Source: Mycocentrospora acerina (Eukaryota > Ascomycota > Dothideomycetes > Pleosporales). Taken from it: a stretch of 64,000 bases of DNA. A program made the translations under genes and the position numbers. The DNA lies in assembly GCA_022701365.1 (NCBI GenBank), contig JAKUHH010000163.1:1-64000 (forward strand), written 5' to 3'. Below, piece by piece: positions 11,134 through 21,355 of this stretch. Numbering within the stretch: position 1 is the first letter of the stretch; every line of letters starts with the position of its first letter. The notes beneath the pieces were generated by a model. It had not been told where the DNA came from. It did no database searches and saw only the letters and a list, made by a program, of their open reading frames with translations.

Positions 11134-14049
11134 TTACTCCGCTCGACTCGCCGCCAGCTTGAGAATCTCCTCTACCCCCTTGGTTGCATTCTTTGGGTCC
11201 TTGGCTACCGCCTGCCAAATCTCGCCATGCTTCGGCTCCGCCATGGCCGCCTTGGAGAGCACCTCTTGCTTCTTTTCCTCGGTACCATGCTGCTCAAGGA
11301 ACTTGTAGTACCACACCCATCCATCACCATAGTCAGAGTCTAGCACCACTGCTTTTGTGAACCACGTTGCTGCTTTGTCAAGCCTGCGCTCCGCCCAGAA
11401 GATCCGTGCCACGACAACGAAGAGTTGTGGGTCTTTTTCAACCTTCTTGATGGCTTCGAGGGCGCGGGGTTTGCGCTGAGTGCGGGATTCAAGGTGCATA
11501 ATCTTCTCCGCCCAGAGCTGACCCGAGGTGGGACATTCCTGGAGGGCAGCTGCCATGATTTTCTGCGCGGCAGGGACGTTGTTTTGCCGGCGCTCGAGGC
11601 GGACGGCTTCGCAGAGGAGCTCGGGGTTCTTGGGGTTTTGTTGTCGGCCGCGATCAAGTGTTGATCGGGCCTTGACGACGGCGCCCGACTTTTCTTGCAT
11701 GCGGGAGAGAAGGATGTAGAGGACTGGCGACTTGGGTGCGGCGCGGGTACCGACGCTGAGTGCTTCTTGTGCCTCTTTCAGCTTAGACAACTGCTCGTAG
11801 ATTTGTCCCTTAATGGCATGCAACTTCCAACTGCCAGGCCAATTCTGCAACCCTTGGTTACAAATGTCGATTGCTGCCTCAAAGTTCTCTAGTTGCCGCT
11901 CGAGAACAGCTGACTTCATGAAGATCCTGTCAGTAGCAGCCGACTCTCGAGCGACCTGGAGGAAGCTGCGGGCCTGCTCATAGTTGCCAGCATCTACTTC
12001 AAAGTCGACTGCTCGGGTGTAGAGGTTTTCATTGCCTGGTAATTGCTCGAATGAACGACCTAGAACCTTTCGAGCACCTTCTGGATCTCCCGAGTGCCAC
12101 ATTTCTCTCGCGTAGAGCAGCCAGAGAGATTCTGAGTTCGGGCAGGCATTGACTGCACGCTCAAGGACACTGAGGAGAGATTCAGCAGTGCCGTGGTGTT
12201 TCTCAAGATCGGCAGATGCATGCCAAACGGTAGTCGAATATGGGAATATCGAGACAGCATGGCCAAGGATAGCACGAGCAGTCTCAAACCGGCCACGACT
12301 CGAAATGGACTTGGCATCTTCCAGCCATATGTCGCGTCTCTCATCGTCCTCGTCCAGACCCCAGCCCACAGTGGCCTTGATGATCGAGGCTGCCGTTGCT
12401 TTGTCGCCCTCTTCTTCGCAGATTTCAGCCTGAGTAAGCCACTCCTCACGCTTGATCATGGCGTTCTCCTTGATTAGCGCCTTGACAGCTCGCTCCATGA
12501 TCCTGTCGCACATCTCGACCTTCCCTAGCTCTTCCTGTAATCTACAAGCATGTATCCAGATTGCCCAGCTCGTGGGGATTGCTTTTCGTGCCTTGTTCAA
12601 AACTTGCTGAGCTGCATCGGCGTCGCTCACTCGCGCGTAGGAAATCCATAGCTCTTCTGATAGAGGTACCGTCTCCGTAGCCTTTGCAAATAGAAGCTTG
12701 ACATTTTCGATATCCTCAGTATCATTGATCAATGTTTTCCACAGTTCTACTGACTGCGCGTTGTGATCGAGTGCTTGACGGGTGACCTTTTTCCTAGCCG
12801 CAGGTGTCTGTTCTAGGTCAATGGCAGCTTGCCAGAGTCGAATCGCTTTCGGGTTGAGTTTGATGCCGTTCGCCGCAATGATTTTAGCGTTGTGTATGTT
12901 CTCCCGGTTGAGACGAATGGCTTCTTCCCATACAACTATCGACTTGGGGCACATCTCGCAACCTTTCTGGATGACTTTTTTGGCAGTGTGGATCTTCCCA
13001 GCCACTTCTTCCAGACGAGCAAGCGCAACGTAACCAGGGCCATTGTGGATGTTAGTCTTGACAGCCGACTCAAGCAACACTCGGGCACGATTGATATCCT
13101 CTACAGGTACTGCGTCGCCCGCTGCCTGTTTCCTGTCCAGTGCAGTAATATATCCCTTCGGATCGACCGACGTCGCAGTTCCGGACGTTGTCGTTGTTTG
13201 TGTGCCCGGGGCAGCTGATGCTGCCGAGTCTAATCGTACTGTAAGGGCTGACAGTTGTGCCGCTCCAATAGAAGCAAAGTTTGTCATTGTTCCAGAGTCG
13301 GCGTCATTTGAGGATATAGATGTCTCGAGTTCTCCCGATTTGCTAGCAGCCTGTAGCACGCTGTCTGGTACCGCATACGACCTCGAGTTCGCCATACGAG
13401 CCTCGCGCGCACGCTTCGCTTTGCCCGTCATATCTCCAACTTCAGGCAGCGCTGCCCACTCTTCTTCGGATACAGAACTGAGCGCTCGTTTCAGATCGGC
13501 AAATTGCAGCTGAATCTTCGGGTTGTTCTTCTCGTATTCGTCGCGTTCTTGTTGCTCGCGAGCTTCCCTAGGTCGGACATCGGTATCTGTTCGTGGAAAA
13601 ATATACGATGAATATTTCGATGACAAAAATAAATGGGCAAGATGTGGTGGGCAAAGGAGAAAGCAAAAAAGGGATACTAACCGTCTCACTCGTCGTCGCC
13701 TGTCCATCTTCTCCTCCACGTCCTGATATATCCGATCCGCCTCGTCGTCTTCCTTGTCGTAGTTCATGCCGCTAGAAAATAGCCCAACCTCGTTGTCGGG
13801 ATCTTGGAACCTCTTCTCATCTTCATCCTCTTCCTCCTCTTTCTTCTCTGTAACACCATATGCAGAGGGAGCTGCCTGTCCAAGAGATGCCGCGCGTTTC
13901 GCCAACATCTCCTTCATTTGCTCTTCAGAGGGCCCCTCGCGTGCCGGACCCAAGTCACTCCGAGTCGTGAAACCAGTGGCACCACGCCCGAGACCAGCTA
14001 CATAGTTCTCAGGCGCGGGCATCGACAGGAAATCGCGTCGGCCACTCAT
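11134..14049 (-). CDS. PRP6: Prp6/Prp1-type U4/U6.U5 tri-snRNP splicing factor
   Basis: Minus strand, exons 14049-13682 and 13567-11134, 933 aa. The 114-nt intron (13568-13681, donor GTTAGT, acceptor CCTAG) is a multiple of three and has no stop, so the unspliced frame also reads through. Splicing restores the family sequence 'RREAREQQERDEYEKNNPKI'. The N-terminus carries the PRP1 domain ('GRRDFLSMPAPENYVAGLGR'), then an acidic Glu/Asp stretch. From about residue 270 to the end there are HAT/TPR-like helical repeats, of which 'LWxxYARExWxSGDxEGARxVL' is typical. Prp6 bridges U5 to U4/U6 in the tri-snRNP, in the nucleus. Length fits the family (about 900-940 aa). Confidence 0.93.
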   Translation of the reverse strand: MSGRRDFLSMPAPENYVAGLGRGATGFTTRSDLGPAREGPSEEQMKEMLAKRAASLGQAAPSAYGVTEKKEEEEDEDEKRFQDPDNEVGLFSSGMNYDKEDDEADRIYQDVEEKMDRRRRVRRLVSLFCFLLCPPHLAHLFLSSKYSSYIFPRTDTDVRPREAREQQERDEYEKNNPKIQLQFADLKRALSSVSEEEWAALPEVGDMTGKAKRAREARMANSRSYAVPDSVLQAASKSGELETSISSNDADSGTMTNFASIGAAQLSALTVRLDSAASAAPGTQTTTTSGTATSVDPKGYITALDRKQAAGDAVPVEDINRARVLLESAVKTNIHNGPGYVALARLEEVAGKIHTAKKVIQKGCEMCPKSIVVWEEAIRLNRENIHNAKIIAANGIKLNPKAIRLWQAAIDLEQTPAARKKVTRQALDHNAQSVELWKTLINDTEDIENVKLLFAKATETVPLSEELWISYARVSDADAAQQVLNKARKAIPTSWAIWIHACRLQEELGKVEMCDRIMERAVKALIKENAMIKREEWLTQAEICEEEGDKATAASIIKATVGWGLDEDDERRDIWLEDAKSISSRGRFETARAILGHAVSIFPYSTTVWHASADLEKHHGTAESLLSVLERAVNACPNSESLWLLYAREMWHSGDPEGARKVLGRSFEQLPGNENLYTRAVDFEVDAGNYEQARSFLQVARESAATDRIFMKSAVLERQLENFEAAIDICNQGLQNWPGSWKLHAIKGQIYEQLSKLKEAQEALSVGTRAAPKSPVLYILLSRMQEKSGAVVKARSTLDRGRQQNPKNPELLCEAVRLERRQNNVPAAQKIMAAALQECPTSGQLWAEKIMHLESRTQRKPRALEAIKKVEKDPQLFVVVARIFWAERRLDKAATWFTKAVVLDSDYGDGWVWYYKFLEQHGTEEKKQEVLSKAAMAEPKHGEIWQAVAKDPKNATKGVEEILKLAASRAE

Positions 14050-14695
14050 TTTGCCGGTACTTTTGTGTTTATACGGCTGGTAGGGTAGGCGCAGATGTGG
14101 ACCAAGAGGGTTGTAGAGGCCCTTGACGCCTTCGTGATGCCTTTGTGGTCGTCCAACGGTAGTCGTAGGATTAAACGGAAGAGTTGCAGCTTCGTCAAAT
14201 TCAACTTGTTGTAGCGATCGGCGCGCTTATCTTGATTTGAAAAGCGAATGGTGGTTGCGGTGGGATGCGTGCGAATGTGAGGATGCAATGAACAGTCGCG
14301 ATGGAGGTCTCCAACATTTGCCTAACCTGTCTCGATCACGTGGAGGCGCTAGCCAAAATGGTACGTTTGCGCCTGGGAGTCTGATGGGATGTACGATTCA
14401 CTTGAGCTCAATTTTATGCGGTTATCGGTCTCTCAGAATACTAACTGAAATGCCTATTGCATAACTACAAGTGGTGCACGATCCTTTTTGGAGCGTAGTC
14501 AGACTACACTATACGACCATCTCATGCATGTATGCAGTATGTGCCCTCTGCTCAATACATGTACATGTTTTTCCGCTCACCATTCAGCCTAGCCGCACTC
14601 AGTTCCTAGCTTTAAGCCATCTCGAGCATCTGTTGAACAAAAAAGAAATCCTCTGATCTACCTCAGGTCTCCAATGTATGCCGCGTTAAGCGACG
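14050..14695. other. Intergenic: PRP6 promoter side, FlbE-like 3' flank
   Basis: The two flanking genes run in tandem on the minus strand. The DNA nearest 14050 should hold the PRP6 promoter and leader. No gene or clear motif seen; the frames here are short. Confidence 0.5.
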
Positions 14696-15547
14696 TCATG
14701 TGCTCACAACATTTTTTTCTGATGATAGCCATCTCTTCCGAAAACTCATACTCTTACGCTGCTTCAGCACAGGTTTGTCAACTTTCGTTGGTGTTGGGGG
14801 CTTGACGGCAGCACTAGGCGGGATTGGCGGCAACGGTGGAGGCGGTTGTTTTCGCGCCATCTCTGCTTTCAGATCTTTCAAGCTAAAGGCTAGTTAGTCT
14901 GTATGCTCATCATGTGTCGGCTTGTGATGAGCCTACCTTCTCGCCCTCCTGACTTGTCCCCCAAACCAGTTTTTGAAGCTCTTACTCGTGGACGGCCTCT
15001 CTTGCTCTTGCGACGGTGCAGTTGATGATTGTACGGTACTGCTCCTTTCACTTGTCGGTGTCACGGTTTTGGTTTCTATCTCATTATCCTCTTCTTCGTC
15101 TACGTAATCCTCTTCCTCGTCCGAGTCCATCGGTGGAGCCCATCTCTCCACATCCCCATTGACGACGACGAACCAACCCAGCTTTTCACCCGGCGCAACC
15201 TTGTCTTTCAACTCTTGAATAGCTGTCGGTTGATCGCTTTTCTCGCCCTCTCCTCGTACTTCATCAATGTCAGCGCCTAGCTTGATCTCGTGCACCTGGT
15301 CGCAAACATAAGCGTATGGCTGATCTTTGACTGTAAGATCTTCGGGGTCGTATTGTTCGATAAAACGAAGATCAGACAACGATTCCATCTCTTTGGGGTA
15401 CTCTTTCTTGAAGTTTTCTAATAAGCAAGCTGAGGTGGCAGGTGCCATGAGCCATTCAGGGGCCACATCATCCAGGTTCTGCAGAATTGTGTGAATGCGA
15501 ATTTGAGGGCGAGGCCAGCGAAAACCGTGGACTAGCCAAGTAGGCAT
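14696..15547 (-). CDS. flbE: FlbE-like developmental regulator family protein
   Basis: Minus strand, exons 15547-14937 and 14882-14696, with a 54-nt intron (14883-14936), giving 265 aa. The start is placed at 'MPTWLVHGFRWPRP' because this is the conserved N-terminus of the family. The frame stays open upstream to 15631 but that part looks like leader. Conserved features are the N-terminal 'HGFRWPR' block, 'LRFIEQYDPED' near residue 75, and 'PGEKLGWFVVVNGDVERW' near residue 150. The rest is acidic, then Ser/Thr-rich and Pro-rich, and probably disordered. I recall this family as FlbE, an upstream activator of conidiation in Aspergillus that acts at the hyphal tip; that name is from memory of the family. 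The second exon, with a poly-Pro run, is set by frame and splice sites only. Confidence 0.7.
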
Positions 15548-16172
15548 TTTGAAGTGTTTTGGTTCTGGATGGATTGTGTCCCTGGCGTGGTTTTGACGCA
15601 ACAATCGAAACGGTTCAGTTGGAAAAAGCAAAAGCTATGAGATCCGTGTTGTTGTCAGCTACGAAGTAGGGACAGGTCGGGTGAGTGGTATGCATGGAAC
15701 TAATTGCTTCTTCAGCAAACCCCTGCGTCCGACTGGACCGTTTTCATACATCAAAACCCAGTTGTTCCGACCTTGCAAGAGGCGCTTGGACTACGTCCTT
15801 TGTTGGGTGGCTGGGTGGCTGGTGATGAAAATGCAATACGAGTCAGGGGCTCCGACAAATGGACGACTGGCGATGGAGATCCTGTTGGGCTGAAATGTAT
15901 TCTACTTGACTAGTGCGCAAAGCAGAAGGCGCCCGATCGTGACCATGCTGCTATGGGGATGTGGGCGGGGAGATTGAAGGTTGCACGTCGATCAAGCTGG
16001 GGTGTGCACGCTAATGCAGGTCGGCTGCAGTTCCCGCATGTCCCGCTTTCCATCGTCCGCCGTTCACTGTGAAGCTGGCGTCGATCCACTGGTATTATTC
16101 CCTATAACCATAGGTGGCTGATCATCGCGATAACATATCGACTGTCGAGTTCTCTACGAATCCTTCACTATC
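15548..16172. promoter_or_regulatory. Divergent intergenic between FlbE-like and CIR-domain genes
   Basis: A 625-bp region between two divergent start codons, so it should contain both promoters. Short frames within it are not convincing. A CA/TATA-type arrangement is not obvious. Confidence 0.5.
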
Positions 16173-17394
16173 ATGCCTCTGTAAGCTCTTTTGCGCTCTG
16201 CACTGATATTTACAGTCCACAGCTGACAATAGGACAGTCATTTGTTAGGCAAAAAGGTAATTCGTTCAAAACTCGATCATCAAATACAGAACTAAATACT
16301 TGCAGTCATGGAACGTCTACAACTCGGACAATATCGCCCGTGTAAAGGCAGACGAGGAGGCTGCCGCCGCCCGTGAAGCTGCAGATGAGCAACGCATGCA
16401 GGAACTTGATGCCGAACGACGCGCCGCTATACTTCGCGGCCTAACCCCTCCACCACTACCAGATGAGGATTCCCTCAAGGATACCAAGCGGATAGAAGAA
16501 AAAGGTAAAAGCGATCGTGGACGCGACAGGAAAAGAAGGAAACTTGCTGGAGAGGATGACACGGATATGGATATTCGACTGGCTACGGCTGCTACCGCCC
16601 CAAAAAGCGAAGACGACGAGCATGCGAAGATATTGAAATTACGTACTCCAACCAGTGATGCTCCCCTTGTTGATCACGCCGGCAACATCAATCTATTCCC
16701 CATAGATTTGAAGGAAGCCATCAAACACCAGAAAAATGCAGAAGTTGAAAAGGAAAAACAGAGAAAACAACAGGCTCTCGAGGACCAGTATACCATGCGC
16801 TTCTCCAACGCAGCAGGTAAAGGAGGAACCACGCAACCGTGGTATGCCACATCCACGCATAAGGAATCAGCGCAAGACGCCGCACCAAGTGACGTCCTAA
16901 TAGGTCTCGAGAATAAAAATGTATGGGGCAACGAAGATCCGCTGCGCAAGAGCAGAGAACAAGCCCGCATATCTTCAAATGATCCATTCGCATTCATGCA
17001 AAAAGCCCAAAATCAATTGAAGAAATCAAAAGAAGACAAGAAGAAATGGGCTGCAGAGCGCGAACGCGAACTAACGGAGTTGCGCGTTGCTCAAGAAAAG
17101 GATGATCGTGACAGCAGACATCACAAGAAGAGGGGAGGACAGAATAGGGGGGAGGGGCACTCAAGTCAGCGGGTGGAAAAGAGTAGGTCGTCAAGGCACA
17201 GAGATCATCTCAGAAGTAGAAGTCGAAGCCCAAGTCGCAAGAGGAGGCATGATCGTGATTCCTCGCATGGATGCGAAAGGCGACACAGCAGGAGTCGAAG
17301 CAAGGAACGCCGCCAAGGAAGCATTCATCGACATTCCTCCCACCGCAAAGATAGAGGTGAATCTGGAACGCATATTGGGAGGGAGTCTTTCTAG
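16173..17394 (+). CDS. CIR N-terminal domain protein, LENG1-like, spliceosome-linked
   Basis: Three exons: 16173-16180 (8 nt), 16238-16256 (19 nt) and 16306-17394; introns 57 and 49 nt; 371 aa. The two tiny exons are needed to build the family N-terminus 'MPLHLLGKKSWNVYNSDN'. Residues 1-40 are the CIR_N domain shared by LENG1 and Cwf25-type proteins, followed by a charged coiled-coil stretch with many Ala, Glu and Arg. The C-terminal 100 residues are rich in Arg-Ser dipeptides, as in splicing-related proteins. Function in fungi is not established; a nuclear role with the spliceosome is inferred from the domain and the RS tail. Confidence 0.8.
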
Positions 17395-17785
17395 AAAGTG
17401 CTTTAATCACAACGACCAAAAGTAAATTAAAAGCTTCTTATTTATTTCCACAACATTGTTACCGTGCGAACATCTCACTGCGGTCAACATATACTCCATA
17501 CTGTCAATTTGGGCTTTCCCCACACGGTCATATGATCAAAGCAAAAGATATATCTTGACTCCATTCCACTTGCTCATACCGAAGTTTTCACATTGACTAC
17601 ATTAGTTTAGCTCAGTCCAACTAGAGGAAAGAAACAAAAAAACATCAGAAACGACAATGCTGCGTAAGCAATTTCGATGGTATACCCTGAAATAGCTAGT
17701 TGCCTTACCAATAAAGGGTGTTGTCAACCGCAAGCCGCGAACGTCCGAGTCAGTCTTCGATGACCAATTAAACCCCCTACCCTAC
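17395..17785. other. Intergenic, no gene seen
   Basis: 3' flank of the CIR-domain gene and of the small minus-strand ORF. AT-rich; no recognisable element. Confidence 0.5.
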
Positions 17786-18223
17786 TCAGACAGTCTTTCC
17801 ACGCTGACGTAGACACCATCCCTTGGCTTGCCCCTCCTCCTCCCTCGACCTCTCACCTTTCTCCAAAAATGAACGTTCCACCCAGCTGCCCGGATCCCCA
17901 CCCAATAATCCCAGTCCCGTCTCCTCGTCTTGCCTCTGCTTTCGCACATGCGGTCCGTCGTCCCACTTCTCTACCTTCCGCACCATACACGCAGTTGAAC
18001 CAGTACAAGCATCACCTATCATCATCTTCATTCTCCCACCCATCCATAACCCAAAGTTTACGGTCGCGCAGATGAGATATAGAACCGTCCATATGAAAAT
18101 AGTGGTGATGAGAAATTCGAGAACGCTATCCAGGATTTCGTTGCAGGTAAGAGCTGGGCAGTTGGATGAGTGGTGGGGAGTATTTAGAGAGGCGAGGGCT
18201 TGGTTGCTTGTAAGTACTGGCAT
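17786..18223 (-). CDS. Hypothetical single-pass membrane protein
   Basis: Single-exon frame of 145 aa on the minus strand with a true ATG. Residues about 34-57 form one hydrophobic helix ('FLITTIFIWTVLYLICATVNFG'-like). Two Cys lie before the helix and further Cys after it. A charged, Gly/Glu-rich tail follows. I do not recognise the family. The opposite strand is also open for 139 aa, which lowers confidence, but the minus-strand product has the more protein-like layout. It lies between the 3' end of the CIR-domain gene and the 3' end of the AlkB gene. Confidence 0.4.
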   Translation of the reverse strand: MPVLTSNQALASLNTPHHSSNCPALTCNEILDSVLEFLITTIFIWTVLYLICATVNFGLWMGGRMKMMIGDACTGSTACMVRKVEKWDDGPHVRKQRQDEETGLGLLGGDPGSWVERSFLEKGERSREEEGQAKGWCLRQRGKTV

Positions 18224-18542
18224 TGTGGGTAGAGGGCGCTGAGAAATGGTGGCCAGAGATTGATAATCGCAGTTGTGGTGTTTGATGTTGTTGATAGTGA
18301 TACGAATATCTTAGTGAAAGGCGGTGATGATACCCGGCTAATCAATGGCGGTGTTGTTGTTGTCGTTGTCGGCGATGATGATAGTGATAGTACTCCGGCA
18401 GCGTGGTTGGACCTTGTTTTATTGATGCTGTTTATCGCACCTGCTTTTCCCGCCCGCTTCTTCATCTTTGTTGCTTCTCTAACCTGAAATCGCTCTTGTA
18501 TAATGATCAAATTGACCACCTTCCCCGCATGCTCCTTACTAT
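18224..18542. other. Intergenic with GTT/GAT simple repeat
   Basis: Contains a degenerate trinucleotide stretch at about 18345-18395 (GTT then GAT units). No gene seen. Confidence 0.5.
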
Positions 18543-19953
18543 CTAGGTGGTCTCCGGTTTTGTTAGGTCATGTTGTCCTTCCACATGCTGCTTAACCTTT
18601 CCTGCCCATGGAGGCTCTCCGTTGTCATCAAACTCCGCCCACTGAAAGAACGAGCACCCATCTTGGTCAGGAACATAGTTCGCATGGCACATCCACATAT
18701 AATTGCCTCTCGACTCCTTCTTCCTTGTTGCGCATCGAAGTACCGTGGGAACTCTGCAATAACACTTGGGTGTAAAGTGCGGATGCAAGCTGTCCTTGTA
18801 GAACCGGTATGTGATATTGAGCCTCTTGTTCTTCGCCAGAGGGTGCGGGTCAATAGCTTGTGCAGGGGCAATGGAGTGTTTCCATTCCTCCTGCATCTCT
18901 GCGTGCATAACCAGGAGCGAATTGTGCGGCAGATGTATTGATATTTGACCCTGTGCGTCCGCCAGGCTCCCATCCAGTTTTCTGTGCTTATCATCGTCGG
19001 CTACGATTTTTCGTACGCGGAATTCGCGAGCAACGCCGAGACTAAGACTACCGATGACTGCTCGAGGGCCGAGGTATGTGAGCTGGTCGGAGTGGTAGCC
19101 TACGTTTTCTTGGGGCCCGTCGTAGCAGTTTACGAAAGCGGTGTTGGCTTTCCAGGAGTACGGGGACTGATATTTTAGTTTCTTGCCGTTTGGGTAGAAA
19201 TCTTTGATTCTTCTTTGAATCTCGCGGTTTACAGCTTCTTCAACTTGTGGACATGCATTTAGCATTTCGGGCAAACTTTGCCGAACATCCTGAATGATGT
19301 CAATCAATTGGTACAAACCCGATCTCGTTCATGCCTACTTCAATGTTGCGTCCGTTGTACAAGTATTTAGTCTTTTGTTCTTCGGCCTCAGCGAGGCTGT
19401 TAACGTAGAAACATAACGTATGAGGACTCCAGACAACCCTGTCGAAAAGCTTGAACTGGATGCTTTGGTAGGTAGGCGCATCTTCAAGTAGCTGCATCAA
19501 CAGGGCATCGGCTTGTTTGGGTGGGAGAAAATTGTGAATAATGGAGCATGGTGTATGTACTTCAATATCTTCCGGGCTGTACAAATGTAGCGTCGCACCC
19601 TTCTTGACCAGAGACTTCTTTGCTGGCCCGCTACCCTGTGTAGTGAGACGGTAAGAAGCTAAGGATGATTGATAGCCTATGGATGTAGCAGGCCGTTTGC
19701 GTACAGGTTCGGCTTTCTTTTCTGTAAGCCTTTCCGAGGCTTGTTCGACTGAGCCATCAGAGTCTAGTAAAGCCTCAAGCAATGTCGCCTCGCCTAGGGT
19801 TGAATGCAAGGAGGCTAACAGGGCCAACTTGAAATCTGTACACTCGTCGTCCTCTAATGCCTGTGTTTCGTGAGCAGAAGCGGTTGTTGATGGGATGATG
19901 CGCTTCTGCGGTTCGTCAATTCGCTGCCTTTTCCGTGAAACAAATGCATCCAT
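18543..19953 (-). CDS. AlkB-type 2-oxoglutarate/Fe(II) dioxygenase with CUE and GRF zinc-finger domains
   Basis: Minus strand, exons 19953-19339 and 19289-18543, with a 49-nt intron (19290-19338), giving 453 aa. The N-terminal part (about residues 35-75) looks like a CUE-type ubiquitin-binding fold ('LLASLHSTLGEATLLEALLD'). The dioxygenase core follows. The iron-binding H-x-D is at H271/D273 within 'VGYHSDQLTYLG'; a distal His lies near 'MQEEWKHSI', and the 2-oxoglutarate Arg is in 'RLNITYRF'. From about residue 390 there is a GRF zinc finger (CYCRVP ... GCSFFQW). ALKBH2/3-type enzymes repair N1-methyladenine and N3-methylcytosine; GRF fingers bind single-stranded DNA. Substrate is inferred. 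It is divergent from PEX7 over 270 bp. Confidence 0.88.
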
Positions 19954-20223
19954 GTCGTTGGTCGGGGCGTGAGGCCATACATACTAAAATTGATGAGAGA
20001 GGGAGCTGGAACGCGAGAACGCGCTAGCACGTGATGCGGAGATGCGGGCGGCCCCCGCTGACTTGGACAGCCTCGGTCGATCGCGAATCGTCATCGAGAA
20101 ACATGCCGCCCAAACATCAACAACAACTTTTCACTGGTGAGGATGCACTGTATATGACAAGAATCGCATGCGCCATAAGATTTAAAATAGCCTATCACTC
20201 AAAGTTCCCCCACAACCCTCACA
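19954..20223. promoter_or_regulatory. 270-bp divergent promoter region, AlkB gene and PEX7
   Basis: The only DNA between two start codons facing away from each other, so both promoters should lie here. A CACGTGA sequence at about 20029, a potential bHLH/E-box site, is near the middle. No TATA box is evident. Confidence 0.5.
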
Positions 20224-21355
20224 ATGCTTGAATTCCGGACACAGGGCTACAACGGCTACAGCGTCAAGTACTCGCCCTTTTTCGACTCGCGCATAGCTGT
20301 CGCAACGTCAGCCAACTTTGGACTGGTGGGAAATGGGAGACTCTACATACTAGGCCTGACGGCAAACGGTATTGTGGCAGAGAAGTGGTGAGTCCGCTCG
20401 TTCTTCCACCAAGTCCGCTTTCACATGCTTCCAGACCTAACGAGTTGTGGCCAGGTTTGACACACAAGACTCTCTTTTCGACTCGACTTGGTCCGAAGCA
20501 AACGAAAACCAGATCCTCACTGCAGGCGGCGATGGCTCTGTGAAGCTCTTCGATATTACTCTCTCCCAGTTCCCCGTCCAGTCATGGCAAGAACATGCGC
20601 GCGAGGTCTTCTCCGTGCACTGGAACCTTGTCTCCAAGGACACATTTTTGTCGAGCAGCTGGGATGGCACAATAAAAATATGGAATCCAAATTCGAATGC
20701 CAGTTTGATGACGCTGCCCACGCATTCCTGCACATACTCGGCAGCATTCAGTCCACACAGTCCTAGTATACTGAGTAGTGTGAGCTCCGACTCCCATCTA
20801 CGAGTATTTGATTTGAGGACCCCCGCAAGCGCAAGCAACCATCTCACTATGAATATCCCAATACATACCCCGCCAAAGCCTCGTATGGGCACTCCTGCGC
20901 CAGTCGGCATCCCGCCATCGGAAGCGCTCACACATGACTGGAACAAATACCGAGACACTATCGTCGCGACAGCAGGTGTAGACCGCGTGATCCGAACATT
21001 CGATATCCGCATGCCACAGGCAGGGCCTATCGCTGTATTACCGGGACACGAGTATGCCGTGAGGAAAGTGACGTGGTCACCACACCTATCGGATATACTA
21101 CTCAGTGCCAGCTACGACATGACGTGTCGTGTATGGACTGATGGCAGTGCCATGGGCGTTGGTTCCATAAAGCAAGAGAATATGTTAGAAGATCCAATGG
21201 TTTTGGGAGGGGGGAGAGAGATGGGCAGGATGGGCCGGCACACAGAGTTCGTCACTGGTGTCGACTGGTGTATGTTCGGTGCTGAAGGTTGGTGTGCGAG
21301 TACAGGATGGGATGAGAAGGTGATGGTTTGGGACTGTAGAGCTATTATGCAATAA
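20224..21355 (+). CDS. PEX7: Pex7, peroxisomal PTS2 import receptor
   Basis: Two exons, 20224-20387 and 20455-21355, with a 67-nt intron, giving 354 aa, the usual family length. The N-terminal 'LEFRTQGYNGYSVKYSPFF' is characteristic of Pex7. The rest is a WD40 propeller: 'ILTAGGDGSVKLFDI', 'FLSSSWDGTIKIWNP', 'LSSVSSDSHLRVFDLR', 'IVATAGVDRVIRTFDIR', 'LLSASYDMTCRVW' and 'CASTGWDEKVMVWD'. Pex7 binds the N-terminal PTS2 signal of matrix enzymes such as thiolase in the cytosol and brings them to the peroxisome with a Pex20-type co-receptor. A Pro/Gly-rich insertion near residues 210-235 lies between blades. Confidence 0.93.
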
